Positions 25,369 through 34,358 of a stretch of DNA of 35,733 nt are shown here, one piece after another; the first letter of the stretch is position 1; the number at the start of each line of letters is the position of its first letter. The notes below the pieces were generated by a model that was not told where the DNA came from, ran no database searches, and saw only the letters and a program-made list of their open reading frames with translations. This stretch comes from Gammaproteobacteria bacterium (GTDB lineage: Bacteria; Pseudomonadota; Gammaproteobacteria; Pseudomonadales; Azotimanducaceae). The DNA lies in contig JAJFKA010000128.1 in the NCBI GenBank assembly GCA_021773555.1, positions 1 to 35,733 on the forward strand, given 5' to 3'. The position numbers were made by a program, and so were the translations under genes.

Positions 25369-26457
25369 TCAGGTGGAATATTCCTTGATCACTCGCAACA
25401 GCCGTTCGGCGATCAGCGTGTCCGCCAGCGCAGTCTCTTTTAACACAGTGACCGCGACTTCCTTACCATCGGGCGCCAGATGAACTGTGTAGCGATTGGC
25501 TGGACCTTGTTCCAGTTTGCTCTCCCTGGTGAACAGTTTACGAAAAAATCCCGGTTCGGGCTGGTGATCCGCCGTGTAATACACGTAATAGTTCGCGGAA
25601 GTCCGGTCCAGGTCTTCTACCGTCACTCGTGCATTTTCGAGTGCACTACCGACCGTCGCCCACGCCCGATTGAAATCCAATTTGTACCTGAGCACCGGCA
25701 TTTCCCGGTCCGGTATTAACTCCGCCCTGCTCTCCTGAAGACCGGTCGCCAGCAGCGAAATCGTACCCTGATTGACAGTCTTGCCCAGATGAAAAGCGAG
25801 CGCGGTGAGCACTTCAGTCTCCAACTCGAGATTATCCGACTCATCCTTCCAGTTCACATCATCCAGTCTGAACGGAGCACCCTCAGGGATCTCCCGTTGT
25901 TCCAGGTAAATTTCGGTGCTGCCCGAACGAACACCTGGCTCGACTCGAACACGAAACTTGTGGCTGCTGATACCGGTCGTATTGGCGAACACATTACCCG
26001 TTTTCAGGCTGCTGAATATCTGTTCAGCCGTGCCATTTCTCGCACTCAGCCACTGGCTCACCAGCACACCCCGGCCCGGGTCTGCAGATTCAACATTCAG
26101 ATTGTTGGCTTCCCAGAACTGGACGACCTGCGGCCAAACAGTTGCCGGAGGTAAATCAAGAAAAACCCAGCGATCATCACCCAGCTTTTTGATCACGATC
26201 TGTTCAACGCCAAAGGACGAGTTAAGTGCATCCGGCAGGCTCACGGTGAATTTCTTGTCACTCAGACCCCGCGAGTCAATCACTTCCGGAATCGGCATAA
26301 CGTCGACAAACTCCGGTGAGTCCAGTCCGGGTGGAATCACCACGGGCTTACTCGATCCGGTCTCAAGCACTCGGCGTACCTCACCGCTACCGAACCAACT
26401 GCAGCCCGGTAGCACCACGAGCAAGGAGAGTGTGAAAATCAAAGGTAACAGCTTCAT
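25369..26457 (-). CDS. bamC: Outer membrane protein assembly factor BamC
   Basis: This 362-aa lipoprotein has a signal peptide with lipobox LPGC (Cys19), a conserved unstructured N-terminal stretch including PPGLDSPE, and two helix-grip domains (about 95-220 and 245-355). BamC is a lipoprotein of the BAM complex that inserts beta-barrel proteins in the outer membrane; the N-terminal stretch binds BamD. The length is near that of E. coli BamC (344). It starts directly after the dapA stop, the same order as dapA-bamC in E. coli, which strengthens both calls. Sequence outside the N-terminal segment diverges, as is usual for this protein. Confidence 0.94.
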   Translation of the reverse strand: MKLLPLIFTLSLLVVLPGCSWFGSGEVRRVLETGSSKPVVIPPGLDSPEFVDVMPIPEVIDSRGLSDKKFTVSLPDALNSSFGVEQIVIKKLGDDRWVFLDLPPATVWPQVVQFWEANNLNVESADPGRGVLVSQWLSARNGTAEQIFSSLKTGNVFANTTGISSHKFRVRVEPGVRSGSTEIYLEQREIPEGAPFRLDDVNWKDESDNLELETEVLTALAFHLGKTVNQGTISLLATGLQESRAELIPDREMPVLRYKLDFNRAWATVGSALENARVTVEDLDRTSANYYVYYTADHQPEPGFFRKLFTRESKLEQGPANRYTVHLAPDGKEVAVTVLKETALADTLIAERLLRVIKEYST

Positions 26458-27354
26458 CTAGTTCAACACTCCAGCCTGGCGCATGGCTGCGCGTAGGGGC
26501 TCATGAAATTCAGCGGACAGCTCTGTCAGCGGTAGTCGAATGCCTTTTTTTATCTTTCCCATTTCCTGCAAAGCCCACTTTACGGGAATGGGGTTGGACT
26601 CCAGGAACAAATCTTCGTGCAGCGCCATCAGAGGTTTATTCAGGGTCCGGGCCTTGTCAGCATCACCGGCAACCGCCGCCGCGCACATGGCAGCCATTTT
26701 GGCGGGTACCACATTGGCAGTTACGCTGATGGTCCCTCTGGCCCCTGCCAGCATCAGATCGCAGGCCGTCGCGTCATCGCCTGAATAGACAATCATGTCC
26801 GGGCCGCACAGTTCCAGAATCTCCAGGGTCCTGGCGACATCGCCAGTGGCTTCCTTGATCGCAACTACCTGTTGTATAGCAGCCAGGCGTCGCACCGTTT
26901 CGGGCAACATATCGCAGGCAGTTCTGCCCGGCACGTTATAGAGGATCTGTGGGATGTCCACGGCTGCAGCAATCGCTTCATAGTGGCGGAACAGACCTTC
27001 CTGAGTGGGCTTGTTGTAATACGGTGTAACCAGCAGGCAGGCATCTGCACCCGCGGCTTTCGCGGCTACCGTTAACTCTATGGCCTCGCTCGTCGCGTTT
27101 GCGCCTGTCCCGGCAAAAATCGGAACGCGCCCGGCCGCGGCCTGAACGACTCGCTTCACGATTTCACAGTGTTCAGGAATCGCGACGGTCGCAGATTCAC
27201 CTGTGGTTCCCACCGGAACAATCGCAGCAGTACCCTCATTGATATGCCACTCGACCAGGGCATCAAGATCCTCCCAGTCAATGGACCCATCTTCATTCAT
27301 GGGTGTGACCAGCGCGACGATGCTGCCTTTTATGTCCGAAATCGCAAAAGTCAT
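26458..27354 (-). CDS. dapA: 4-hydroxy-tetrahydrodipicolinate synthase
   Basis: This 298-aa TIM-barrel protein condenses pyruvate with aspartate semialdehyde in lysine and diaminopimelate synthesis. The Schiff-base lysine is Lys167 in VVAIKEATGD. Thr50-Thr51 in VGTTGES, Tyr139 in ILYNVPGRT and Arg144 complete the active site. The length matches E. coli DapA (292). The stop abuts the bamC start. The region before the start (27355-27418) is short and lies right after the end of perM, so dapA may share transcripts with perM and the tusA-like gene. Confidence 0.98.
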   Translation of the reverse strand: MTFAISDIKGSIVALVTPMNEDGSIDWEDLDALVEWHINEGTAAIVPVGTTGESATVAIPEHCEIVKRVVQAAAGRVPIFAGTGANATSEAIELTVAAKAAGADACLLVTPYYNKPTQEGLFRHYEAIAAAVDIPQILYNVPGRTACDMLPETVRRLAAIQQVVAIKEATGDVARTLEILELCGPDMIVYSGDDATACDLMLAGARGTISVTANVVPAKMAAMCAAAVAGDADKARTLNKPLMALHEDLFLESNPIPVKWALQEMGKIKKGIRLPLTELSAEFHEPLRAAMRQAGVLN

Positions 27355-27418
27355 GGGGCCTCCGCAGAAAAAGCGACAATCTTAACGACGCGCATTCGGT
27401 ATAACAAGAATTGTCCCC

Positions 27419-28483
27419 TCACGTGACCTCACTTCGCCGGCCCGAAGGCCAGGCGGTAATAATCGCCTTGACCAGGGTCGCCAGCGGAATTGCAAAAAAA
27501 ACACCCCAGATTCCCCACCAGCTGCCAAATATCAGGACAGCCAGGATGATCGCGATAGGATGCAGATTGACTGCATCACTGAACAGCAAGGGCACGACGA
27601 CCAGCCCATCAATACTCTGTATCACACCATAGCCCAACACGATGTAGATAAATTCCGGTGACCAGCCAAACTGCATATAAGCGATAACAACCACCGGAAC
27701 AGTGACGGCGATCAAACCCAGATAAGGCACGATCACCGAGAGGCCGACCAGAAATGCCAGCAGCGCCGCGTACTGCAATCCAAAGAGGATGAAAAAAACG
27801 TAGCTGGTAACACCGATCATCAGAAATTCTACGAACTTGCCGCGAACATAATTTTCCATCTGTATGTTCATCTCTGCTCCGATCCGATTCATCAGTGGAC
27901 GTTCCCTGGGCAGAAAAGACAGGCACCAGCGCAGAATTTCATCTTTGTCCTTGAGCAGAAAGAACACCAGGATCGGTACCAGCAACATATAGACGATGAT
28001 GCTGACCAGCACCGGCAACTGAGACAATGAAAAAGACAGGATCCATTGTCCAATGGGGCCGGATTCGGTACTTAGCATTTCCACCCAGGCATTTACCTGT
28101 GGGCGAAACAGAAATCCGGGAAAGTCATCAGGCAGTTCATTCATAAGCGTCTGACTCCTCGCGATCATGTTCGGGATGTCCTGAAACAGGGCCCGCATCT
28201 GCCGCCACACTCGCGGAACAATAAATACCAGGAAACCAATAAATCCGCCGAGAAACATAACGAATGTCAGCGGCACCGCGATGCCATTGGGTATCTGGTA
28301 CCGGGCCAGTGTCTTGATCACACCCTGCATAACGTAAGCGAGCACAATACCTGTCAGCAAAGGCGCCAGGATGGTTCCCATGGTGAGGATAACTATAAAG
28401 AAAACCGCCAGTATCGCGGCAAAGAGAATGGCTTCCTCATCCGACAGATGCCGGTCGATCCAGCCTCGAACTACTTTGAACAT
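27419..28483 (-). CDS. perM: PerM/AI-2E family membrane transporter
   Basis: This 354-aa inner-membrane protein has about eight hydrophobic segments: two near residues 18-55, one near 68-92, then a soluble stretch (about 95-145) and a cluster from 150 to the C-terminus. The segments LVPILVFFLLKDKDEI and the C-terminal LVVVPLLFSDAVNLHPIAIILAVLIFG are typical of the AI-2E/PerM family. The family includes TqsA, a putative autoinducer-2 exporter, and several sodium/proton antiporters, so substrate assignment is open. It follows the tusA-like gene by 16 bases, and with bepA opposite this matches a common gammaproteobacterial order. Confidence 0.92.
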   Translation of the reverse strand: MFKVVRGWIDRHLSDEEAILFAAILAVFFIVILTMGTILAPLLTGIVLAYVMQGVIKTLARYQIPNGIAVPLTFVMFLGGFIGFLVFIVPRVWRQMRALFQDIPNMIARSQTLMNELPDDFPGFLFRPQVNAWVEMLSTESGPIGQWILSFSLSQLPVLVSIIVYMLLVPILVFFLLKDKDEILRWCLSFLPRERPLMNRIGAEMNIQMENYVRGKFVEFLMIGVTSYVFFILFGLQYAALLAFLVGLSVIVPYLGLIAVTVPVVVIAYMQFGWSPEFIYIVLGYGVIQSIDGLVVVPLLFSDAVNLHPIAIILAVLIFGSWWGIWGVFFAIPLATLVKAIITAWPSGRRSEVT

Positions 28484-28499
28484 GCGCGCTTAGCCCCGG

Positions 28500-28745
28500 C
28501 TACTTCTTGCGAAGCCAATAAGTGTAAACACCGTCATCTTCCTGACTGTCGAGCAACACATGGCCACTTTGTCCTGAGAACACCTGAAAATCCCTGACCG
28601 AACCTGAATCAGTACACACCACTTTCAGAACCAGTCCGGGGGCCATTGCATTAAGCGCCTGTTTTGCCTTAAGCAATGGCAGCGGACAGTTCAATCCACA
28701 GGCATCCAGTTGCTTGTCTGACGCCAGGTTTTGTTCTGCTTCCAA
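28500..28745 (-). CDS. TusA-family sulfurtransferase protein
   Basis: This 81-aa protein is a small cytoplasmic TusA-like (SirA/YedF) protein. It has the signature DACGLNCPLPLLKAKQAL, with the CPxP cysteine at residue 20 and a second cysteine at 16. Members carry sulfur as a persulfide for tRNA thiolation, molybdenum cofactor or sulfur metabolism. The start is TTG at 28745, supported by GGGAGA six bases upstream. It is followed 16 bases later by perM. It could be TusA itself or a paralogue, since true tusA is often elsewhere. Confidence 0.92.
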   Translation of the reverse strand: MEAEQNLASDKQLDACGLNCPLPLLKAKQALNAMAPGLVLKVVCTDSGSVRDFQVFSGQSGHVLLDSQEDDGVYTYWLRKK

Positions 28746-28932
28746 TCTGATTCTCCCTTGTTCAGGCTAGATTATAGCAGCGACCGGTCATGATCGCTTG
28801 GACCATATGAACGCGGGTGTGAACATATACATACGAGAGCGGTCTATAAGCATCGTACGGTTCGCAACATCAGAAAAGAACCGTTACAGTTATTGCTCTA
28901 TCAGATCGACATCCCGGGATAAAGTTGCGTTC

Positions 28933-30375
28933 ATGATTCACAAATTCTCCATCGCCTGGCTGCTCACATTGGTGTTTATCTGCGCGCCCCTGGAAGCAGC
29001 AAAAGACCTTAACCTGCCTGCCCTGGGTGATTCGAGTTCGGGCATTGTCTCACTCGAAAAGGAGCGCGAGATCGGCCAGAATTTCCTGCGCGCACTCCGT
29101 GCCCAGGCGCCCATCCTGAATGACCCATTGCTGCAGGATTACCTCGAACATCTGATTTACCGCCTGGCTTCCTACAGCCAGCTTCAGGATCGACGCCTGG
29201 ATGTGGTTCTGATACGCAGCCCGCTCATTAATGCATTCGCTGCGCCGGGCGGTATTGTTGGCGTGAACTACGGACTGTTTTTTTACGGGGAAACAGAGCA
29301 TGAGGTTTCGGCGATTCTCGCACATGAACTGGCACACTTGAGTCAGCGCCATTTTGCCAGAGGTGTCGAAGCCGGTAAAAAAACCGGTGTTATCAGCCTC
29401 GCGGGATTACTCGCCAGCGTCGTACTGATGACCACCGTCGGCTCTGAAGTGGGGCTCGCTGCGCTTAATACCACCCAGGGCTTAAGCCAGAGCCGCATGT
29501 TAACGCACAGTCGTGCTCGCGAGGCTGAAGCCGACCGTGTTGGTATTGATACACTGGCCGCTGCAGGCATGGACCCCCGCGCGATGGCCTATATGTTCGA
29601 GCGACTGGAAAAAGCCAATCGCTACGCGGGCGACCAGATACCTGAATTTCTACGCACTCATCCGGTCACAAAATCAAGGATCGCGGATTCCTACAACCAG
29701 ACCGCCAATTACCCGGTACAAAGCTGGCCGCCCCGCCTGGATTTTATGATGATGCGCGCAAGAACCATGGCAATCACTTCAAAAGACCCCAAGGACACGG
29801 CGTTAAAATTTAAAGCCGAGCTGAACAGTAACGATCCTGTCAAGAATGACGCCAGCCAGTATGGACTCGTTTTAGCCTTCTCTGCTAATTCAGAAATAGA
29901 TGAAGCCATGCGCTACCTGCGGCCGCTGAAACGCAAGTATCCTGGACTCATTGCGTTGCAAATCGCCGAGGCGCGAATCCACGCCCAGGCAGGCCGTTAT
30001 GATCAATCATTGGATATTATTGAAGCGGGCCTCGTCATTAACCCCGGAAATTATCCGTTGGCCATGACCTATGCAACATCATTAATCGCTGCCAGTCGTC
30101 CCAACGATGCTGAAAAGGTGTTACTTAACGTCGTCGCGGATCGAAAAAATGATGAACGCGCCTGGTATCTTTTAGCCGAAGCTTACGGTCTCGCCAACAA
30201 CATCCCCGGGGTGCATCAGGCTCGTGCTGAATTTTTTGTGTTAAGAGGCAACTTTGATCAGGCGATCAAGCAGCTGAATTACGCACTACCTCTGGTTCGT
30301 GGGAACTTTCAGGTTGATGCAAAAATCAAGCAGCGCCTGCAGGAGATCTGGAATTTACGAGGCAAAAACGGGTAA
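28933..30375 (+). CDS. bepA: BepA-type periplasmic M48 metalloprotease with TPR domain
   Basis: This 480-aa protein has a signal peptide (about 1-23, ending LEAA) and an M48 metallopeptidase domain with the zinc motif HELAH (His131, Glu132, His135) and the third ligand in EAEADRVG. Helical TPR repeats run from about 285 to the C-terminus. BepA (YfgC) degrades or assists outer-membrane proteins such as LptD during BAM-mediated assembly. The frame is open from 28798, but only the ATG at 28933 puts the signal peptide at the N-terminus. The ribosome site there is weak. It diverges from the tusA-like gene and converges with nadA, one base apart. Confidence 0.95.
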   Translation: MIHKFSIAWLLTLVFICAPLEAAKDLNLPALGDSSSGIVSLEKEREIGQNFLRALRAQAPILNDPLLQDYLEHLIYRLASYSQLQDRRLDVVLIRSPLINAFAAPGGIVGVNYGLFFYGETEHEVSAILAHELAHLSQRHFARGVEAGKKTGVISLAGLLASVVLMTTVGSEVGLAALNTTQGLSQSRMLTHSRAREAEADRVGIDTLAAAGMDPRAMAYMFERLEKANRYAGDQIPEFLRTHPVTKSRIADSYNQTANYPVQSWPPRLDFMMMRARTMAITSKDPKDTALKFKAELNSNDPVKNDASQYGLVLAFSANSEIDEAMRYLRPLKRKYPGLIALQIAEARIHAQAGRYDQSLDIIEAGLVINPGNYPLAMTYATSLIAASRPNDAEKVLLNVVADRKNDERAWYLLAEAYGLANNIPGVHQARAEFFVLRGNFDQAIKQLNYALPLVRGNFQVDAKIKQRLQEIWNLRGKNG

Positions 30376-30376
30376 C

Positions 30377-31429
30377 TTAACGATTACCCTTGATGCGCAG
30401 CGCATTACTTTCCGCAAACTCCACCATACGATGCAGCGGTAACATCGCCTTGCCCGCAATCAGCGGGTCGACAAATATCTCATTGCTCGAATCAACTTCA
30501 CAATTTTTAAGCGTAGATTCAAGGTTACCCAGAGCATTCATACCCATCCACGGACAGTGCGCACAACTTCGACAGGTCGCTCCGTTACCGGCGGTTGGCG
30601 CCTCAATAAAAACCTTGTCCGGTGCCATCTGACGCATCTTGTAGAATATCCCGCGATCAGTGGCGACGATAAACTTCTCGTTTGGTAATTGCTTTGCAGC
30701 ATTGATAATCTGTGTGGTCGAACCCACCACGTCAGCGAGTTCGATCACCGAATCCGGCGACTCCGGATGAACCAGTACTGCGGCATCCGGGTGAACATGC
30801 ATCAGGTCCCGGAGACCTTGCGCCTTGAACTCCTCATGCACGATGCAGGATCCATCCCACAACACCATATCAGCGCCGGTTTGCTTCTGGATATAGCCCC
30901 CCAGGTACTTATCCGGTGCCCAGAGCAGCTTTTCACCTTTCTCAATCAGGTGTTCCGCCACTTCGAGTGCAATGCTCGACGTAACCACCCAGTCAGACCG
31001 GGCTTTGACCGCCGCAGAAGTGTTGGCATAGACAACAACAGTTCGGTCAGGATGGCTATCACAAAATTCCGAAAATTCATCGATAGGACAGCCAAGATCA
31101 AGGGAACACGTGGCTTCCAGCGTTGGCATGATCACCCGCTTATCGGGACTCAGAATCTTCGCCGTCTCACCCATAAACCGCACACCCGCAACCACAATGG
31201 TAGTGGCATTGGTATTGTGGCCGAATCTCGCCATCTCCAGTGAATCCGAAACACAACCGCCGGTTTCCTCTGCCAGTTCCTGAATGGCGTCATCCGTATA
31301 GTAGTGCGCAACGATTACCGCGTTGTGAAGCTTCAACAGCGCTTTGATGTTTTCTTTATGGGCACGAATTTCTTCACCACTCAAGGTGTGGCTGTCATGT
31401 AATGGAATATCGAAGGCAATATTACTCAA
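30377..31429 (-). CDS. nadA: Quinolinate synthase A
   Basis: This protein condenses iminoaspartate with dihydroxyacetone phosphate to quinolinate in NAD synthesis, using a 4Fe-4S cluster. Visible family segments are [58 protein letters not shown], and [15 protein letters not shown] with the last cluster cysteine. The frame could start at the ATG at 31549 (390 aa) or further upstream. A TTG at 31429 gives 350 aa, the usual length, places the start about 36 residues before NAVIVAHYY as in E. coli and Pseudomonas, and has AGG nine bases upstream. A TATACT box at 31459-31464 in the extension supports the short form. Confidence 0.96.
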   Translation of the reverse strand: MSNIAFDIPLHDSHTLSGEEIRAHKENIKALLKLHNAVIVAHYYTDDAIQELAEETGGCVSDSLEMARFGHNTNATTIVVAGVRFMGETAKILSPDKRVIMPTLEATCSLDLGCPIDEFSEFCDSHPDRTVVVYANTSAAVKARSDWVVTSSIALEVAEHLIEKGEKLLWAPDKYLGGYIQKQTGADMVLWDGSCIVHEEFKAQGLRDLMHVHPDAAVLVHPESPDSVIELADVVGSTTQIINAAKQLPNEKFIVATDRGIFYKMRQMAPDKVFIEAPTAGNGATCRSCAHCPWMGMNALGNLESTLKNCEVDSSNEIFVDPLIAGKAMLPLHRMVEFAESNALRIKGNR

Positions 31430-31458
31430 ATGGGAGTGCCTGATCGGAGCGTTCGGTG

Positions 31459-31464
31459 AGTATA
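31459..31464 (-). promoter_or_regulatory. Possible -10 box of nadA
   Basis: On the minus strand this reads TATACT, 30 bases before the TTG start at 31429, inside an AT-rich stretch. No convincing -35 is seen at 17 bases. If it is used, the long nadA reading frame from 31549 cannot be translated from this transcript. Confidence 0.3.
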
Positions 31465-31571
31465 CCGTATGAATAAGGTTAAAAAGACCTACTTCAAGTG
31501 CTGTTATTGACGGGCGCCCGAGTGGGTTAAACTGCGCGCACTTAGTCATCACCCGGAGGAACCATTCGCCA

Positions 31572-32492
31572 ATGCCCAATATCGCACTGCTGATCTCTGA
31601 GTCCGATTGCATGCAAGACGGTAATTACCTGCGCTTAGGGAATGAATTGCAAAGCCGTGGATTGAGGGTGAGCTACTGTTTTTGCGATAGTCTGGCACTG
31701 GTGAGTTCACAAATTGTGGTCAGTGGCTTTACACCTGACCGTCCGATTATCTCTGGTGAGGTGATCCCGGCCTTGCAATCATACGGCGTTCAGGATTTCA
31801 GTCACCTCTGGCTCTTTTCACTGGGTTACCGCTCGAGCTTTCTTGATAAAATGCAACTGCTCTATGCCGCGGGTACATCTATCCAGATGATTAATTCCCT
31901 GGATGCTGTGATGCACCTGAAGAGCAAATACTTTCTGTCTTCACAGCCCGAACTGTTCAGATACCCGGAGACTCATGCATCAACCAATGCCGCAGAGCTT
32001 CATGCCATCGTCAATACCGGCGGCACCTGGATCGCAAAACCACCCGCAGGCAGTCTCGGTCGAGATGTGTTTATCCTGAAGCCGGGTGACCAGAACAATG
32101 GCGCAATTCTGGAAATGCTCTGTGGGCACGCGAACGATCGGTACACGCTGCTGCAGTCCTACGTCGAAGAAATCGCCTCGGGTGAAAAACGGGTGCTCTT
32201 TGCGGGCGGTAAAATTGTTGGTCAGTATCATCGGATGGCGACTCGCGATCATCGAACTAATCTGATGCAGGGCGGCCGTCCTACTCCCTGCGAGCTTGGC
32301 GATGATGAACGGAATTATTGTCAGCGCCTGGGTGAATTTCTCAAGGACTATGGTGTGGGATTTGCGGGTCTCGATCTCGCTTATCCCTGGATCATCGAAT
32401 TTAATGTGATCAATCCCGGCGGACTGATAACCATCAATGAATTGACAGGAGAAGACCTCGCGCCGGTGATCGTGGATGCCCTCGGTTTCTAA
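31572..32492 (+). CDS. ATP-grasp ligase, glutathione synthetase-like
   Basis: This 306-aa protein is an ATP-grasp enzyme of glutathione synthetase (GshB) type. The start [13 protein letters not shown] is a GshB-like N-domain. LKSKYFLS marks the linker to the ATP-grasp. [17 protein letters not shown] carries the ATP lysine and glycine loop, and [21 protein letters not shown] near the C-terminus supplies the magnesium ligands (Glu, Asn). The length (GshB about 315) fits. It probably adds glycine to gamma-glutamylcysteine, but divergence from the enterobacterial sequence means another GshB-like peptide ligase cannot be excluded. GGAGGA lies 11 bases before the ATG. It diverges from nadA and precedes tRNA-Lys. 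Confidence 0.85.
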   Translation: MPNIALLISESDCMQDGNYLRLGNELQSRGLRVSYCFCDSLALVSSQIVVSGFTPDRPIISGEVIPALQSYGVQDFSHLWLFSLGYRSSFLDKMQLLYAAGTSIQMINSLDAVMHLKSKYFLSSQPELFRYPETHASTNAAELHAIVNTGGTWIAKPPAGSLGRDVFILKPGDQNNGAILEMLCGHANDRYTLLQSYVEEIASGEKRVLFAGGKIVGQYHRMATRDHRTNLMQGGRPTPCELGDDERNYCQRLGEFLKDYGVGFAGLDLAYPWIIEFNVINPGGLITINELTGEDLAPVIVDALGF

Positions 32493-32494
32493 CC

Positions 32495-32522
32495 TTGAGT
32501 TTTCGTCACGAATCGGTATCAT
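32495..32522 (+). promoter_or_regulatory. Probable tRNA-Lys promoter
   Basis: TTGAGT (32495-32500) and TATCAT (32517-32522) are separated by 16 bases and lie 18 bases before the mature tRNA start. Both hexamers are close to the sigma-70 consensus, so the tRNA can be transcribed independently of the gshB-like gene. Confidence 0.5.
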
Positions 32523-32539
32523 ACCGCTTCTTTTGTGTG

Positions 32540-32615
32540 GGGCCGTTAGCTCAGTCGGTAGAGCAGCTGGCTTTTAACTAGTTGGTCCCGCGTTCGAGTC
32601 GCGGACGGCCCACCA
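32540..32615 (+). tRNA. tRNA-Lys (anticodon UUU)
   Basis: This 76-base cloverleaf includes an encoded CCA end. The acceptor stem GGGCCGT pairs with ACGGCCC, the D arm is GCTC/GAGC, the anticodon loop CTTTTAA carries TTT, and the T arm is CCGCG-TTCGAGT-CGCGG. The anticodon stem includes two G-U pairs. The anticodon reads both lysine codons. I see no attachment-site duplication of its 3' end and no integrase downstream. Confidence 0.97.
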
Positions 32616-32769
32616 AATTTAAGAAAATAAAGGTCGCCTGATAAAGAGCTTTCTGCAACTCCCCTGCTGTCTACCTCTGATAATTTAGTTCCGAACTGCA
32701 CTTCCATCCTGTTGTCTCTACCAGAACCTCGCCTTAATCCCGTCACCGTGAAAATCATCGCGCAGTCGA

Positions 32770-33399
32770 CTACAACAACTTACCCATGCGCCATTCCGGA
32801 GGAACACCAAAAACCTCAGGTTTCGGTGCCCTGGACTCGACCAGCAGTTCCAGCCCCATGGAAGCATAAAAATGTACAGCAGGATTATCAGACAAGACAT
32901 CGAGTTCCAGGGCAGTGCAACCATCAATTCGGCCGGCCTCCATCGCTGAACTCAACAGTCTGACCCCTATTTGTCTGCCCCGATGTTCCGGTTTGACAGA
33001 TAACGCGTGCACGTAGTGAATATCCGGGCGGAGCACTGGATTCAGCCAGTGCGCATGTTCGGAACGCTCAATCAATCCTCTTAGCCCTGCGTCGTCACAC
33101 TCTCCCGATGCCAGAATCTCTGGCCAAAGGACATCGAGTGCCGCGATACGCAGTCGGTATTCAGGCCCCCTAAAAGCAATGACCACACCCAGCAGATTGT
33201 CATCCTCCACCGCAAGCATTGCCGCATCCGCACCAAACAACGTACCGGGTGTCAGCCAGGACCGGCGTACCAGACCATCGAACAGAGAACGACTACCAAA
33301 ATGGTAGTCGTAAGAAACCGGACCGGTGGCATATATAAGGTCAGGTATCTCGTGCACAAAACCTTGTGCACGTGAAAGGCCAGCCTGAATGAGTTCCAT
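32770..33399 (-). CDS. GNAT family N-acetyltransferase
   Basis: This 209-aa protein is a GNAT-fold acyltransferase. The acetyl-CoA loop is visible in VKPEHRGRQIGVRLLSSAM (about 143-161), preceded by the strand YVHALSV and followed by LELDVLSDNPAVHFYASMGLE, a typical GNAT C-terminal half. The N-terminal 100 residues contain a longer helical insert, as in the broad YhbS/RimI-like groups. The acetylated substrate is unknown. GGAG lies six bases before the ATG. It follows the DDN-family gene on the same strand with three bases between, so it is probably part of the TetR-controlled run. Confidence 0.9.
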   Translation of the reverse strand: MELIQAGLSRAQGFVHEIPDLIYATGPVSYDYHFGSRSLFDGLVRRSWLTPGTLFGADAAMLAVEDDNLLGVVIAFRGPEYRLRIAALDVLWPEILASGECDDAGLRGLIERSEHAHWLNPVLRPDIHYVHALSVKPEHRGRQIGVRLLSSAMEAGRIDGCTALELDVLSDNPAVHFYASMGLELLVESRAPKPEVFGVPPEWRMGKLL

Positions 33400-33402
33400 G
33401 GT

Positions 33403-33873
33403 TTACTCCAAAAGGGTTGGTGGTATTGAGGTGTCGGCAGGAATCAATCGCAGGGCAACCAATCGTTGCGCCGCCGCTTTCAGGTCGCTTGCATCAGGGG
33501 ATCCATCGGCAGCCAGTCGAACACCGGAAGGCTTCGCATCACGGGGTACCGCCAGCAGGAATACCGCAAGCGCGCTGGTGATCGTTTCCAGATCATGGGT
33601 CTCCACTTGTGCATGCGCAAACACCCAGTCACCCGCAAGCAACAGTTCAATGGCAACGCCACCCTGCAGATTGAGCCACCAGCGATTCTTTCTGGCGGTA
33701 AAGCCAAAAATTTGGTCCCCGGATCGAGCGTAGCTGATTGGCAGTTCATAGCGCTGCCCGGATTTCCGACCCTGGTAACGCAATAGCAGCGTATTGTGGC
33801 TGAGCACTCCGTGAGCCGGTGATTTGAGTATGGTCTTCACGATTGGATTGATCACTCTGTAAATCAACGACAT
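33403..33873 (-). CDS. DDN-family (deazaflavin-dependent nitroreductase/quinone reductase-like) protein
   Basis: This 156-aa protein has the split-barrel flavin fold of the DDN family, seen in the segments LLLRYQGRKSGQRYELPISYAR and FTARKNRWWLNLQGG. In actinobacteria these use cofactor F420 to reduce quinones or nitro compounds. In proteobacteria the cofactor (F420 or flavin) is not established. The ATG at 33873 follows the stop of the PPOX-like gene by one base. A longer reading from 33921 would overlap it by 47 bases and is less likely. It lies in the run controlled from the TetR operator region. Confidence 0.8.
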   Translation of the reverse strand: MSLIYRVINPIVKTILKSPAHGVLSHNTLLLRYQGRKSGQRYELPISYARSGDQIFGFTARKNRWWLNLQGGVAIELLLAGDWVFAHAQVETHDLETITSALAVFLLAVPRDAKPSGVRLAADGSPDASDLKAAAQRLVALRLIPADTSIPPTLLE

Positions 33874-33874
33874 G

Positions 33875-34300
33875 CTATTGACCCGACCTAATGAGCGTTG
33901 GCTCCACGCGCAACCGCACAAAAGTTTCTTCCGCCGCCATCCAGGCCTGCAGACCAGCTTTTACCTTCGCATCAGACATGTCCCAATATCGCTCACCCAG
34001 ACGCCCAATAAGCGCGGCTGCACCGTCGTCCAACATGGAACAAACCCCGTCAAATGCAACCCAGCCCTCGGGTTCACCAACGCGATTGGTGATCAGTATT
34101 GAAACATTTGGATCCTTCTTTATTCTCCGGAGCTTGGCGCTGCCTTTTGCGGCAAACATTTCCACTGCAACTCCTGACCACTCGAACCAGACAGGTACAC
34201 CCATGGGCGCACGGCCTTCACGATTTGTGATGAACATTGCCAGTCTTGGCTGCGCCAGGAAGGCATCAATTTCGTCGTTACCGCTAAACCTTTGTGGCAT
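33875..34300 (-). CDS. Pyridoxamine 5'-phosphate oxidase-fold (PPOX-like) protein
   Basis: This 141-aa protein has a split-barrel flavin-binding fold of the PPOX class. Segments typical of the class are ITNREGRAPMGVPVWFEW near residues 25-42 and KGSAKLRRIKKDPNVSILITN near 52-72. It is too short and lacks the signature of true PdxH, so it is not assigned to vitamin B6 metabolism. Relatives bind FMN, F420 or haem. GAGG lies eight bases before the ATG. It is the first gene of the minus-strand run beginning at the TetR operator, followed by another flavin-fold reductase. Confidence 0.85.
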   Translation of the reverse strand: MPQRFSGNDEIDAFLAQPRLAMFITNREGRAPMGVPVWFEWSGVAVEMFAAKGSAKLRRIKKDPNVSILITNRVGEPEGWVAFDGVCSMLDDGAAALIGRLGERYWDMSDAKVKAGLQAWMAAEETFVRLRVEPTLIRSGQ

Positions 34301-34329
34301 CGGGTCGGCCTCTTTGATAATGTGAACCC

Positions 34330-34358
34330 ATTATTAGGTCACAGACCTAATATGTCAA
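34330..34358 (-). promoter_or_regulatory. Sigma-70 promoter of the PPOX-DDN-GNAT run
   Basis: On the minus strand, TTGACA (34353-34358, perfect -35) is followed after exactly 17 bases by AATAAT (34330-34335, five of six -10 matches). The spacer contains almost the whole palindromic operator, so a bound repressor would block polymerase directly. Confidence 0.65.
34332..34352. promoter_or_regulatory. TetR-family operator, TATTAGGTC-ACA-GACCTAATA
   Basis: This is a perfect 9-3-9 inverted repeat in the 93-base region between the PPOX-like gene and the TetR gene. Its size and symmetry suit a TetR dimer. A third copy of the half-site GACCTAATA lies at 34360-34368, 16 bases after the second arm, so a second dimer or a longer footprint toward the TetR gene is possible. 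Confidence 0.72.

Noticed and set aside
30370-30389. Inverted repeat GGGTAA...TTACCC as a terminator between bepA and nadA
   Set aside because: The stem is only six bases and AT-containing, with no T run. It consists of the coding ends of two convergent genes.
30689-31243. 184-codon plus-strand frame
   Set aside because: It is antisense to nadA, with an atypical composition.
31980-32522. 180-codon minus-strand frame
   Set aside because: It is antisense to the glutathione-synthetase-like gene.
32540-32615. tRNA-Lys as an integration site of a mobile element
   Set aside because: There is no integrase, no repeat of the tRNA 3' end and no change of gene character downstream.
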